Shown here in pieces: positions 11,395 through 23,387 of a stretch of DNA of 64,000 bases (the stretch's first letter is position 1; the number at the start of each line of letters is the position of its first letter). Below the pieces are notes generated by a model. That model made no database searches and was not told the DNA's origin. It was given only the letters and a program-made list of their open reading frames with translations. The translations under genes and the position numbers were made by a program. The DNA comes from Didymella arachidicola. Lineage: Eukaryota; Ascomycota; Dothideomycetes; Pleosporales; Didymellaceae. Location: NCBI GenBank assembly GCA_016630955.3, contig CM049990.2, positions 1,674,001 through 1,738,000 of the forward strand. Reading direction: 5' to 3'.

Positions 11395-12091
11395 AACGGT
11401 CCACAATACGCCTCGGCGCCATTCTTTTTTCTTCGCTCTGTCCAAACTTGAGTGCTATCGTTTGTACATAGATTCAATTCTATGCTTCGTTTTGGATCGT
11501 CGAATCGAAATTATCTTTTTCATTGAGTGAAGTCTTCGTCTTTTTTAAAATGTTAAAGTTCTCTCAACAAATCCCGAAATTTTTAGAGAAAAGCCGCGGC
11601 AAGCCTAGAAGCCATTCTCTCAAGTGAGTAATTTCTCGATTGTACGGTCGTTCCGATTCCAAATTGTGATATCATCATAATTGCAAGGCGTCGCATCTGT
11701 GGTAAATTCCCTCAATGGGAATAAAGAGGCGTTGCAGTTGGGCTTCGCGAAATAACCAATCGAATAGCTCTCTGGAATCTCAAGCTCGCCAGAAGTACAT
11801 CATACCGTCCGTGGGGTGGTGGACCCACAATGTGTCCAGGTAGATTTTTCGCGCGTCGTAGCGTGAACGCTCTTGTAGCAATTTTGTTGGCTCGATATGA
11901 TGTGGAGGTGGTGTCTGACAACTTTCCGGAGATGGATGGGGCACGGCCGAGCCCAGGCATAGCGCCGGTCATAAAGGACACGGCGAAGTGCACGCAACGT
12001 AGGTAGGTGCATGATGATACTGCTCATTTAAAGCCATCGTGCCGGTATATAGAGCTAACAATGTCGCCAAAATGCTATGCAAAAGACATGA
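11395..12091. other. convergent intergenic region
   Basis: About 700 bp between the stops of the FAD oxidase and of the Zn2Cys6 gene. Short AT-rich stretches after 11395 are consistent with polyadenylation signals. No gene is supported. Confidence 0.5.
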
Positions 12092-14255
12092 CTACTGACT
12101 GGCCGGGCTTTCAGCCCATGACGAACCATCGCTCGGCGGGCTTGCCATGCCTAAGCCGTAGCCCTGACTTGTGTCGAAAATTGAATCGTGCTCCATGGGT
12201 ATCGCGAACATGTTGCTCCAACCTCCAGCCGTCAACAGGTCCGGGAATGCAATCGCGGGTGTGGGACTGTATTGTTGATAAGAGCTGAGAGGTGCCATGC
12301 CCACAGTTGCCATCGGCTGCGCCACGGGCGGCTGCATAAGAGATTGGCTTGAGTTTTGAGGTAACGTGTAGTCTGGATAGTTGATGGGCGCAGTATAGCC
12401 CTTTGGTTGTTGGTGCGAGAAGGTGGTCGAGACTGGCACTCCCGATGGAGCGGTTAAGGACGGTGGAGACGATTGCGTTTGAGATTGAGATGACGATCTT
12501 TGTTGTTGAACGGCATGCGGAGGGCTAGCAGTGCCAGTAGCTCGTATCATCTTTTCGTACCAGTTCTGTATCTTTCGAGTACGCAGCTCGTAATGATAGA
12601 AGATGTCTTTTTGTTTGTTGCCTTCTCCCGCTCGTCCGACCAAAGCTCCTATGCGAAGTACCAGATGCCGGAAGACATGGTCGATATTGAGTCGATGCCG
12701 CAACTCACGTGTCTGCACTTCGACATGTGGGTCCCTGCTGACAATGGCGAACTTGGCAGCAAGTGTGACACCAAAAGACAACTGGATCCACTCGATGTTG
12801 GTCAAGGCCATCTCTGACTTTGGAGGCAGCCACAAATATAGATCAAGGAATGACTTGGCACCTTCAAGCCCTTCGCATAGGATGTTAAGATGTAGGTATG
12901 GAGATTGCTGTAGATTGCGCTCAAAGAACGCGACCTGATAAAGGAACAGCTTTGCGGTATGGAACTGCATGAACAGTAGATCTGGAGAATATGTCAGTCA
13001 CGTTGGGGAGGCCACAGTCGAAGCACGTACGACTATCACTGACGTCAGAGCACAGGTAGACTCTGAACTCCTCAAGTTCTGCCCGTACGCGAAGGTATGA
13101 CGAGTGTGCTTCAGCGTCAGAGACATGTGCCGCTTTGGCAACCTGATCGATGTTCTCAAGAATGCGCTGCAGTCGAATGACATGGTAGAGATCTTTGTCT
13201 GTTCTGTATTCGGCCTTGCGCTGTAGGGCCAGACATCCTTCTTCGATGAACGCTGTACAAGCAAAGGTGTTCATCTTGTCGAGCAATTTCGCAATGCTGT
13301 AAGCGGTCAGCTCCTGCTCGTAGCCCCTCACAAAGTGTGACACACGTGGACGCTATGTAGAAGACGCCTGCAGCCGCTCGCTGTGCAGCCGAGTCTGAGT
13401 TGTTTTCGCCTTTATAGCCATCCCTCGCGATTGGGTCGCGTTTGCTGCCTTCATTCGATTTCTGATGTATCGGCTTGCGGTCGAGACGCAGATCGACGGC
13501 TATCGAGATAGCGAGTTGAAGATATTGCGAGTAGTTTTTCGATCGTCCGTGGAATTGGTTCCTATCTAACATCAGTCGAGCTTCAGGATTGTCCACAGAA
13601 TCTAGTACCAAGCTAGAGCAACCAGAAGACCTTGAAGGTACTGCAGATCCAAACACTCATCGCCACCGTACAGCACTTTGTCGCTTACCATGTACTTGAA
13701 ACGATGGTATAGCTTGTCCTGAGTTTCGAGATCGTGGTAGCAGGCGACCGAGATGATAGCCAGGAACAAGAATGGATGCGCTAGTCGAATATCGCCAGCA
13801 GTCGCATGTGGAGGGATTATGACAAATGGGAAATGCGGCATCATGTCTGTCTTGTACATCTCCAGGAGTGTCTCAGCCCGCTCGATGGACACGACATCAT
13901 CGTCGATAATATCACCCTCGTCTGCAATGGGTGGAGAGCGTTGACGCGCAGCAGCATTCGCAGAGCCTTCAGGCAGAGGCTGTTGTGCGATGGGCCCTTT
14001 CTGCTGAAGCCGTAGTAGATCTTTGACCTGCTGCTCGAGGGCCTGGATTCGAGAGTCTCGCTTGGCCGAGTTGTCACGTCGCCGGGCAGGTCGGAATACA
14101 CAATTCTTGCCCAGGCGGGCGCATCGGTCGCATATGTCCTGGCGCTGCGTACGGTCGCAGCGGATCTTGAGCGAGAAGCAGTTCTGGCATGTTTTGGAGA
14201 GCAGGATGGCAGCAGCTCCAACGGAGGGGTCGGCTCCGGGCGGGGCTAGAGACAT
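12092..14255 (-). CDS. Zn(II)2Cys6 transcription factor
   Basis: Four exons: 14255-13609, 13561-13346, 13296-13031 and 12981-12092, with introns of 47-49 bp; the product is 672 residues. The Gal4-type binuclear zinc cluster has cysteines at 23, 26, 33, 42, 45 and 52, followed by a basic linker and a short coiled coil (ALEQQVKDLLRLQQK). The middle region (LLEMYKTDMMPHFPFVIIP...HPFLFLAIISVACY) resembles the PrtT/War1-like group of fungal regulators; this is a similarity judgement only. The C-terminal quarter is Ser/Gln/Pro-rich, typical of an activation region. It is a nuclear DNA-binding regulator; targets are unknown. The flanking FAD oxidase and amidohydrolase are possible but unproven targets. 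Confidence 0.88.
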
Positions 14256-15023
14256 GATGTCTCCGGGCGCACAAGGGCAGCGCGAGGCCGTTTTACAACG
14301 CGCACAATAAGTACGAACATGAAGAGATCACAGCCTGTGACCTCGACTCCTACAGGCAGAAGTGTGCGACAACATGGCAGGATGTCGGGCCGCAGTTGAG
14401 GCGCGGTATCCGCCAAGCCGTGACGACCAGCTTTTCTGATTGGCGCTAGGGTGTGACTTCTGAGCTGCTGTAATTACCAAGGTGCCGGGTCAAGAGTGCT
14501 TCCAGGCGGGGGAAGAAATGTCTCCGACCACGTGGGAAGATGTCGGCGGACGTCTCAGGCGTTGAAGAATGCACAAAGCGACTCCGTTGTTGGTAATCGG
14601 ATAATTTAGCCGGCAAACCTGTGAACTTGGTCCTCGGTGCGCTCTCGAGTATCTTGGTCTTCGATGCTGTGCGACATGATTGTGGAGAATTGTGGAGAAC
14701 GCAGCTGTGAGACCCATATTGCATGTGAGTGATTAGGCGTCCATTATTAGCCTGGATGGTATCTTAAAGCATCAATGTCGGCAGCAGGGTATTGCGAGTC
14801 CTCCATTTTAGCTTACAGCGCGCCAAGTTAAGGCTGAGTTGGTGGCGTTTGAGGCTGACAGCTATGTTCTGTGAGATGACGTCTGCATTCCGAAGCGTTA
14901 AGAGTCGTAAATTGCATATTAGAGTCGTTCGAAGGTTTGTATTGTTTCTGATTCCTCTATTTTCTGGCGTAGGAAGCTCACTCTACTGCGACCGTCACAT
15001 CTGCTTGCCTGGTTGCTCCTTCC
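14256..15023. other. intergenic region, no gene seen
   Basis: About 770 bp between the start of the Zn2Cys6 gene and the stop of the amidohydrolase gene, both on the minus strand. It contains the promoter of the regulator. Only short overlapping frames are present. Confidence 0.5.
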
Positions 15024-16670
15024 TCAACCTGAGGTGCTTTCGTACACTTTCCTGCCCTCGAACCACGTCTCCTTGACCTTTGCATTCAGAAGCTCCTCAC
15101 CTTTCCATTCTGCGTCAATGACAGTGAAATCTGCCAACTTGCCAACGTCCAGGCTCCCCACTCTCTTCTCAGCAAAGCAAGACCAGGCTGCCCCACTCGT
15201 AGCTGCGCTGACAGCTTGTGCCAGCTCTAACCTGAAATTCCCATTTACAGGCTCATCTCCTGCGTCTGGCTGCTTAGCTGATTTGCGCGTCGTCGCAACA
15301 TACAAATTTGGCAGAGGCGCGTACGGCGCCGTAGGAGAGTCGGTTCCAATAGCTAACGCGGCGCCATGCTCTGCGAACTCAGAGTATGCAAACGCACGTT
15401 TCACCCGCTCGGGTCCAAGCAGCTTAGGCCATGCGCGTAAGATCGAAGGATCTGAATGCACCGGTTGAATGCTTGCTGTAATGCCTAACTGGCCAAGCCT
15501 TTTTGCATCCTCTGGAGATGTGAGTTCGAGGTGCTCAATGCGGTGACGTTGCCCGGGTTTGCCGTGCTTTTCCAGCACATTGACAGCGTTCGTCACAGCC
15601 TGGTCACCAATGGCATGCAATGCACACTGTAGGCCAGCCCCAGCAGCTTTCTCTACCACGGCATCAAGCATCTCCGGCGTCCAGATAGGTCCTTCGAAAT
15701 GACCATTGGTCGTATAGGGCTTGGCCAGGGCTGCGGTACAAGCATCGATTACACCATCGCAGATGACTTTAATGCCGACAATACGGAGATCAGGACTTGT
15801 GTCGTTGTCGAACTGCCTGTTCAGCTCAATGGCACGCTCCACCTGCCGCAGGCGGTCTTCTTCTCCTTCTCCAGGTATGATGCACCAATGAGCCGCAATA
15901 CGGAGAGGCAAGGATCCACCCTTGCTCTCCTTTAGCTCGAGGATAGCTTTCCAGGCATTTTCATCCATCGCCATATCGATACAGCTAGTGGTCCCTACAG
16001 CGTGGTATGCGTCGATCGCTGCTTGCAATGCGGCTGTCTTCTCTTCCATAGGTAGTATTTCCGCAAGGAACGGCCACACTATCAGCAGTACGCACGCCTC
16101 AGCCAGTAGACCTGAAGCCTTGCCGTTCTTGTCCCGCTCTATGATACCTCCAGCCGGAGTCTCCTTGTCATTTATACTCATCTCTTCCAGAGCAGCGCTG
16201 TTACACCATACAGAGTGGATGTCCTTCGAATCGATGTAGATGGGTCGTGGATCCAGGTCATCGAGTAGGCTCGCCTTTGCCTCACCATTGGTCATGCTGT
16301 GCATCCAACCCATACATAAGATTCTCTTCTTATGCGGGTTTGCTTTTGCATACTTCGAGATTCTTGACCGAATCTCTTCCAAATCCTTGGATCCATCCAA
16401 GCTAAGCTTGTGTAGCGACTGTCCCAGCATTAGAAGATGCATGTGTGCATCGATGAAGCTCGGCAAGACATATCGACCTTCAAGATCCTTGACTGCCACG
16501 TCGCTGTCATCCTCAAGGGATTTGATCTCTGGATCATTTGCAGATCCAATGAATGCGATCTTGCCGTCTCGCACGACCATGGTCGAATGCCATTTCGCTC
16601 CGGCAGTAGAGATACCGTCGTGGAAGAAGCGACCATTGGCGAAGATCCGGGTTTTACTTTGGGGACTCAT
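15024..16670 (-). CDS. YtcJ-like metal-dependent amidohydrolase (Amidohydro_3)
   Basis: A single exon of 548 residues starting at ATG 16670. The fold's markers are present: the N-terminal beta-sandwich strand (MVVRDGKIAFIG), the metal-binding HxH in DAHMHL, LHAIGDQA with the downstream His, RIEHLEL, and the late catalytic Asp in GTDSPTAPYAPL. The C-terminus returns to the small beta domain (LDVGKLADFTVID). The family hydrolyses amides, formamides or cyclic ureides; the exact substrate is unknown. There is no signal peptide, so it is likely cytosolic. The fold is ordinary and complete. Confidence 0.9.
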   Translation of the reverse strand: MSPQSKTRIFANGRFFHDGISTAGAKWHSTMVVRDGKIAFIGSANDPEIKSLEDDSDVAVKDLEGRYVLPSFIDAHMHLLMLGQSLHKLSLDGSKDLEEIRSRISKYAKANPHKKRILCMGWMHSMTNGEAKASLLDDLDPRPIYIDSKDIHSVWCNSAALEEMSINDKETPAGGIIERDKNGKASGLLAEACVLLIVWPFLAEILPMEEKTAALQAAIDAYHAVGTTSCIDMAMDENAWKAILELKESKGGSLPLRIAAHWCIIPGEGEEDRLRQVERAIELNRQFDNDTSPDLRIVGIKVICDGVIDACTAALAKPYTTNGHFEGPIWTPEMLDAVVEKAAGAGLQCALHAIGDQAVTNAVNVLEKHGKPGQRHRIEHLELTSPEDAKRLGQLGITASIQPVHSDPSILRAWPKLLGPERVKRAFAYSEFAEHGAALAIGTDSPTAPYAPLPNLYVATTRKSAKQPDAGDEPVNGNFRLELAQAVSAATSGAAWSCFAEKRVGSLDVGKLADFTVIDAEWKGEELLNAKVKETWFEGRKVYESTSG

Positions 16671-16971
16671 TGTTGCGATGTTCGGGATCTTGAATTTGTG
16701 GAATGAGGGGGGCTTTACACTTCAGATCAAGGCAGATCTCGTAGCGGTATCGGAGATCCGAGGTGCGGCCGACCAATGGTGTGCGCTGGTAGCCGTGCTT
16801 CTCACGCCCTGCGCCCTACGCTCCCATTTTCGCTGCGGAGTCTCATTCTGCGTGATTGAGATACTGCCTGACGGGGATTCTGTAGGAGTCAAGTTTGGTG
16901 CTATTCGGGTGGAAGCATGCAACCTTAGAGCGTGCACCCCACTTCAGCTACTAGCGCAGACCTGGTAGATA

Positions 16972-17685
16972 CCGTGTCTGTGCGCGTGATGCGCGGATTT
17001 TACTAGTAAAAATAGCAAAATCAAGAAACTTTAAAGCTATATAACTTTTTATCTACTTAAGGAACTAATATACTTTCTTAGACCTACTATAGGTTAAATT
17101 TAACTCTCTATAACTTTATAATAGAAAGTTTATCTTAATTCTTACTAATTAGGGTACTTATTTTTTTAACTAGTAAAGTAGAAAAGATAAAACTTAATTA
17201 TTAATACTAGATATTAAAATTTAGTATTATAACTAGTATCTTTAATATAACTTTAGTATTAGAATATTTTAAATTTCCTAAGTAGATCTTTAGACATACT
17301 AAGATTCTCTAAAAAAAATATCTTAATTTCTAAAAAAGTAGTATATCTAGAGATCTACTTAGGAAATTTAAAATATTCTAATACTAAAGTTATATTAAAG
17401 ATACTAGTTATAATACTAAATTTTAATATCTAGTATTAATAATTAAGTTTTATCTTTTCTACTTTACTAGTTAAAAAAATAAGTACCCTAATTAGTAAGA
17501 ATTAAGATAAACTTTCTATTATAAAGTTATAGAGAGTTAAATTTAACCTATAGTAGGTCTAAGAAAGTATATTAGTTCCTTAAGTAGATAAAAAGTTATA
17601 TAGCTTTAAAGTTTCTTGATTTTGCTATTTTTACTAGTAAAATCCGAGCATCACGCGAATCCGCGCATCACGCGCACAGACACGG
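16972..17685. mobile_element. 714-bp fold-back MITE with E7-type ends
   Basis: The element is bounded by TA at 16970-16971 and 17686-17687. The terminal repeat reads CCGTGTCTGTGCGCGTGATG, nearly the same as E7 at 58584. The AT-rich interior is an inverted repeat: about 16994-17291 is the reverse complement of about 17351-17643 with essentially no difference, around a ~60-bp spacer. The right terminus contains one extra 17-bp unit (gcgtgatgc repeated) compared with the left. It has no coding capacity. It should be mobilised in trans by an E7-like transposase; that is inference from the shared ends. Confidence 0.9.
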
Positions 17686-17835
17686 TAGCCTGGCCAATCG
17701 CACACAACCAAATACGCTTATCGCGTGTTACCCGCAGGCACCAAATTGGCACCAAGTTGCAGACCACTTTTGCCGACTATGGTCACAGGCTCACAGCTGC
17801 CATCCACTCCTGATTCTCAATCACAACAATTCAAC

Positions 17836-19055
17836 ATGGCAGCAACACTTGCCGACACAGCTCCTCTCCGAGACTCCACAACATTCAAAGAGGCTCGGGA
17901 AGGGGCGGAAGCATATCTACAGGCGCGACTTGCAGCAAAGGCACCAATCACGGATGAGGATTTTGAAGTACCTGTGATCGATATCTCACCATCTTTCTCC
18001 GGCTCGATTCTCGAAAGACAAAAAGTTGCAGATCAGATTCAGAAGGCGTGTACAACTTCTGGCTTCTTTTATATTATCAACCATGGCGTCTCGAAAGCTG
18101 CTCGCAATGGCATCTTGAAGCAAGCTCAGCGCTTCATGCACGAACTGAGCCCTGAACAGAAGGAAGAGCTACACACAAAACATAGCAGACTTGGCCTTGG
18201 GTGGGAGCCAAGCGAATACACGTCCCTTGCTGGCGATTTGGAGACCAAAGAAGGATGGAACTTTGCTTATGAAGCAGCCATGGACAAGACAGGTGGCGAT
18301 GGCAAGTACACAAACCTGGACGGCACGACTGAGCCTGGCAATATGTGGCCGAAGGAGGAGGATCTGCCTGGCTTCTACGATGCTGTGAGGGAGTATTATG
18401 GCGGCGTAAGTCAAGCTCCACCTTCTCTCGAAACCTTCGTCTTACAAAACGTCAGGTTCTGGATCTTGCGAGGCACTTGTTTCGACTTTTTGCGTTGTCT
18501 CTAGGTCTTGAGGAGACCTACTTCGATCCCATGACCACGCATCCGGGCGGCATAGCCCGTTTGCTCTACTACCCACCACCCAAGACAGCTCTATCAGCAG
18601 CTCCTTCATCCGAGGAAGCTATTGGTCTCGGAGCACACTCGGACTACGAGTGCTTCACGCTCTTACTCTCCTCTTCAGTTCCTGGCCTCGAGATCCTCAA
18701 GCCATCCGGACATTGGCATATTGCATCACCACCACCCGACTCCTTCATTGTCAATGTTGCGGACTTTCTGATGCGCTGGACTAATGGATTGTATAAAAGC
18801 ACGATTCACAGAGTTGTGAATCGAGGAACAGAAGCGAGGTACAGTGTGCCGTTCTTCTTCAGCGTCAACTATGACACACTGGTAGAGACCTTACCGACTT
18901 GTCTTGCCGAGGGAGAGAAGAGTCAGTGGAAGCCGATCAGGGCAGGCGAGTATATCCTGGAGAGGCTGAACGCTACGACGAAGGATGGGGCAGGGTTCTT
19001 TGGCAACGATAACGTAGCGGACGGAGAAGGGCCTAGGAAAGGTGCCTATCAATAG
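17836..19055 (+). CDS. 2-oxoglutarate/Fe(II)-dependent dioxygenase (IPNS-like)
   Basis: Two exons, 17836-18405 and 18456-19055 (50-bp intron, phase 0); the product is 389 residues. An in-frame upstream ATG at 17779 would add 19 residues; 17836 is preferred because it gives the usual distance to the DIOX_N domain (VPVIDISPSF). That domain contains GFFYIINHGV. The double-stranded beta-helix carries the iron triad His251, Asp253 (AHSDYE) and His308 (IHRVV), and the 2-oxoglutarate-binding Arg318-x-Ser320. The family hydroxylates, desaturates or closes rings on small molecules. Its place next to a GST could suggest detoxification, but nothing proves it. Confidence 0.9.
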
Positions 19056-19633
19056 TACCAAATATCTTCGAGCTGCATCATATGAGGGCACAGTTCGATG
19101 GTGACCAATTTGAATGTTGAAGAGGACGTAGGTCTTGACAGAGTCATTAATCCAGCCAATCGAACGCCATGCTACTTTTAGGCCTTAAGTTGTAATTTAA
19201 TTTTAAGCCTTTTGGTTATAATAGGCCGCCGTACTTTACTAATCGACCATTTCGGCCGAGCTCACGTGAAAATCAGTGTCAGCATCGCGCATGACATACC
19301 TTTCTGGGTGATGACTGCTGTACATATCGTCGATGCCTGCCGGCCTGACCGTCAATAGAGATTCAGGAATCGCAAGAATTGCGGCAGAAGTCGAGGAGAG
19401 CTGTGAAGTCGTCATCAGCGTGGACTGACTTGCCGAATCATTGTCGGCGGAGCACACCTTCCAAGTGTGGAGATCGACTCCACCGGCTGATCAAGCCGAC
19501 AACCACCGGGCAGGTACTAGACCACAGTGACGGTCCCTACATAAAGACATGGTCCGCGACAACACGTCGAACAGATTCCAGAGGCAGAACTTTACCCTTT
19601 CTTCGCCTCACAACAGTCTTGCGGATCACCCAA
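19056..19633. other. intergenic region, no gene seen
   Basis: About 580 bp between two plus-strand genes. It contains the promoter of the GST gene. An open frame upstream of the GST start is in phase with it but lacks an ATG that fits a GST N-terminus. Confidence 0.45.
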
Positions 19634-20359
19634 ATGACGACACCAAACCTCACAGTCCACCACCTCCAGGTCGGCCAGGGCGAGCGAATCCCCTGGCTGC
19701 TTGAAGAGCTCAACATCCCATACAAGCTGGTGAACTACAAACGCTCTCCGCTCCTCTCCCCACCAGATCTCAAAGCCAAACACGCACTCGGCGCCTCTCC
19801 AGTGCTAGAAGACAACACCGACCCAACTAACCCCATCACGCTGGCCGAGTCAGGTGCCATCGTTGAGTACATCATCGCCAAGTACGCCAACGGCAAACTG
19901 GCCCTTGGTCCCTCGCACAAGAACTTCGCCGACTACCTGTACTGGTTCCACTTCTCCAATGCGACGCTGCAGTCTGCGATCTTCAGGCGTGCAATGCTGA
20001 AAGGCGCAATCCCGAACTCTGCTACAGACGCCAGATATCTGGGCGCAAATGGTCGTGTCAAGAGCGCATTGACGCACATGAATACCCGACTGCAGTCGAA
20101 TGACTGGCTTGCGGGCGATGAGTTCACTGCTGCGGATGTCATGACGGGCTGGTGTCTTACTACAATGCGGATCTTCGAACCGATTGATTTGACTGAGTAC
20201 GAAGGTATTATTGCTTGGGTCAAGAGGATCAGTGAGAGGCTAGCGTGGAGGACGGCGATGGAAAAGAGTGACCCAGACCTGAATCTGGAGGAGACGACAA
20301 GTGCAAAGGGCCCGGCGCCGTCTGAGTTGTTTATTAAGGCGATGGCGGGCAAGCTCTAG
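19634..20359 (+). CDS. glutathione S-transferase
   Basis: A single exon of 241 residues. The start at 19634 puts the thioredoxin-fold domain at the N-terminus (LTVHHLQVGQGERIPWLLEELNIPYKL shape, cited in part). Markers are the cis-Pro region in LGASPVLED, the glutathione-binding ESGAI of the N-domain, and an all-helical C-domain with LAGDEFTAADVM, the usual N-capping/hydrophobic staple region. It resembles the fungal Gtt1/bacterial-like group. It would conjugate glutathione to electrophiles in the cytosol. No signal peptide or intron is present. Confidence 0.9.
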   Translation: MTTPNLTVHHLQVGQGERIPWLLEELNIPYKLVNYKRSPLLSPPDLKAKHALGASPVLEDNTDPTNPITLAESGAIVEYIIAKYANGKLALGPSHKNFADYLYWFHFSNATLQSAIFRRAMLKGAIPNSATDARYLGANGRVKSALTHMNTRLQSNDWLAGDEFTAADVMTGWCLTTMRIFEPIDLTEYEGIIAWVKRISERLAWRTAMEKSDPDLNLEETTSAKGPAPSELFIKAMAGKL

Positions 20360-20476
20360 GTCATGCCGAAGTCCGCATTCACGAGGTCAGACGTCAAGGC
20401 CAAGTACTCCGCTCAATCTAAATTTTCTAACCATGAGCTCGACGACTACCCAATATCATGCTCAGATCAGACATAA

Positions 20477-22778
20477 CTAATAACCCAATGCTTTCGCTCT
20501 CTCCTCACCGAGAACATCAGCCAAGCTCATCAGCTTGAAGCTAGCCTCAGCGCTTGTACCTCCCTCAGCAAGTTCATTCGCATCATCATGAGTTACCACC
20601 AAACCGTAAGGGAAGTCGTCATTCAGACTATTAGGCACGGCTGTCAGACCATCGGTGTTCGTAACGTGATCTATGCCCCTTTGCTCATTGTCGACGATGG
20701 TGAACGTAGTAACGTATTTGTGTGGTGGCGCACGCTCATACACTAGGTACGCACTGATTCCCTGGCTGCTCACCATGATATATCCGCCTGTGCCGTTCTT
20801 CGCAGTAACGAGCGTCAAACCTTCAACATCAGCGTGAAGTCCGTCATCGCCTACCCTGGCGAATTGAAATCCCTCGTTCGATGCATCGGGCTCGGCCTCG
20901 TAGCGCCAGATACCGGAGGGTTCTTCTCCGAGAAAAATGTAGCCCGCAGCTTCATCGGTAACGCAACCTTCGACTTGACCGCCTGAGCCACCAGTGAAGT
21001 TACGAACGAGGCTTGTTTGCAGAGTACCATTTGCTGTAGCCGAAAGCTCGTACTGGAGGTATTCAGCATCCTTATTGTTAACAAACAGGTATTGTTTGTT
21101 GGTTTTCGGAGAGAGATAAGTGCATGAGCCGTATGGCTCGTAATTCTCGGGAAGGGGTTGTGTGCCGCCGGTGATGTTCTTGAGCGTACCGTTGCTGGCA
21201 ATCTCTACCAGGCAAAGAGTGTTGTCGCCGCGGCATGCGGCGTATGCAAGATCAACACTACGGTTGCCCGCAGGAAGACCATAGATGATATCTACATTGT
21301 TAGGTTCCGAGGCAGTCGAGTGCTGTAGTAGCTTGCCCGTGAGGTCAAAGACACCGAATCCTTCGCCTCCTTGCGACTTGGTTGTGGTGATGATCTTGCT
21401 CTCACCTAGACGACTGGGATGAACCCAGATAGCCGGGTCGTCGCCGTCACCGCCATTGGCTTCTGTCTCGTACTTCGCCTTGACTGCCACAAAAGAACAG
21501 TCAGGGCCTGCCCAGCCAGCTTCGCACTTGCATACATCTGGCCCATCGCAACTGCCATGGCCAGAGCAGTCATTCTGACATGAGACCTGCGAGCAATCTG
21601 TGCCAAAGAACCCAGCAAAGCAGCTACATGTACTGTTGCTCAAGAAGCCATTCTCTGAGCAGGATGCAGAAATAGGCGTAGCACAGTATCCGCACGATTT
21701 AGTATGAGGATCATATGCGGTGTTCGACATGACCCCCAGCGTGCTGAGCGCGTTCCCTACGGCCCCAATCGCGATTCCTGTGCCATCTTCTCCTTCGAAA
21801 GCGAACGCAACAGCTCCTGTGGGATATCTTCGAGAGCTTGACTGTAAGACGGAAACGTCGCCTCCGATTGAGAGATCGGTGATACCCTCAAGGGCGATAG
21901 AGCCTATCTGCTGGAAATTTACATCGTAGACATCGATCAGGTCGTCGTGTGCAATAAGAAGATGGTCGCTTGTATTGCTGTGGTAAGATCCAAGACCTTC
22001 GATTTTGAGATCTTTTGCGACTGTACTGATTTCCGGAGCAGTGGTGCTCTCGGCAGCCTGGAAAGTGTACAATGTGTCGCCTTGGCCGCCAGAGAAAAAG
22101 ATTTGCCCATCCGAGAAGACGGTAGCCGTCTCACCCTCGATCGGTATAGGAAAGGTTTGGACCTGTTGAGCGTGAGCAAAAGACAAAACAACGACAATAC
22201 GTTAGAATCAACAACAGATGAGCGATACGGCGTTTGAACTTTTTCCGCTCTGATGAACTCACTTCGAGGATCTGCAAATCATTTCCTTTGCCTCTGATCA
22301 GAAACTGCACGACCATCTTCTTGCCAAACAAGAACACATAGTTTTCGGCACTTTCCTGGCTGCGCCAATTCCGCGCCACACTCCAATCGCCCAACTGGTA
22401 CTTTCGAGATCCAGTGACTTCCTCCTCGGTAGCAACATCGTAAGCGCGAATGACCGAGTTCGGGGAAGGAATATTGAAAATGACATCGCGACCGCCGACG
22501 TTGTAGACCGGGACAGCGATCTTCGTGCGTCCGAATCGTTGATGCGAGTGCTCTATGAAAGACGTCGAGTTTGTGGAGTTGGAGGTGGAGAATATGCGAA
22601 ACCCGCCATCTGCCGCACTACCATCGTTTGCGAGAAGGATTGGCGACGATGCATATATCAACGCGGCGTTGTCAGAGTCGAAGCCGGTGGCTGCGGGAGC
22701 GAGTGTGATTGTGGCATTCTGGGCGAAGACTGCAGGCAGACAAGCAGCCGCCCATGTGAGACCGGTGAGAGATCTCAT
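20477..22778 (-). CDS. secreted beta-propeller phytase-like protein with EGF-like insert
   Basis: Two exons, 22778-22263 and 22162-20477 (100-bp intron, GTGAGT donor, CTAAC branch); the product is 733 residues. A signal peptide (MRSLTGLTWAAACLPAVFAQ) is followed by a propeller-like region, a Cys-rich EGF-like segment (CSGHGSCDGPDVCKCEAGW) and a second propeller beginning GDGDDPAIWVHPS, the signature of beta-propeller phytase (PF02333). YGSCTYLS, EGCVTDEAAGYIFLGEE and HADVEGLTL are further family strands with Ca2+/phosphate-binding acidic residues. It should release phosphate from phytate outside the cell. The architecture looks like a dual-domain phytase in which the first domain is less conserved. 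Many N-glycosylation sequons are present. Confidence 0.87.
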
Positions 22779-23387
22779 GTCTCCTACTAGCTGTGGACGA
22801 TGCGAAGAGTGGCTTTGAATTTTCAGAAGCTCAACTGCCTCAAGGGTCTGCCTTTATGAAGCCACGCGTGCGGCACATATGCGTGCAGCGAACACACCTG
22901 GACCCGCAAACGACCCTCGATCTGCACGTGCATCATTACCCGTGAGTGAGGAAAGCATTTTGTTCCGATGCCAAGTTGGTGGTGGAGTCGTCGCAGGCTG
23001 CTTGGCAGCGGTCGATGTTTCCGCCTGCTCGAAGGAGCGATGCTCCGCCGACAAAGCCAACCAATTACCTCATCGGCGCGCATAACGTGAGACGATTCAA
23101 GCAATTCTATTCGCCATGACCAGCGTGTTTTTTCATATAAGCACCTGCATGAAGGCAGGGACATAGTTCTTGGTATTCTGGGCAATTTTACACGTGTAGC
23201 GGATTCGTGAGGAGCAGTGACGTATTCTCATAATATTGGGTGAAAGTAGCGAGTGGATGTCGATCTCAAATCGACTGTTCAGATAACCTGCATCATCAAA
23301 TGAGCGATCCACCAACCTAACCAGCTCTTTTTACGCGGGCTCAACAGTAACAAGGTAGAGCCATGATCACAAGAAGGCTGGCAGCAT
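22779..23387. other. intergenic region, no gene seen
   Basis: About 600 bp between the start of the phytase gene and the stop of the GH7 gene, both on the minus strand. It holds the phytase promoter; no gene is supported. Confidence 0.5.

Noticed and set aside
13297..13345. apparent +1 frameshift in the Zn2Cys6 gene
   Set aside because: A 49-bp intron with GTGTGT donor, GCTGAC branch and TTACAG acceptor restores the frame without any sequence error.
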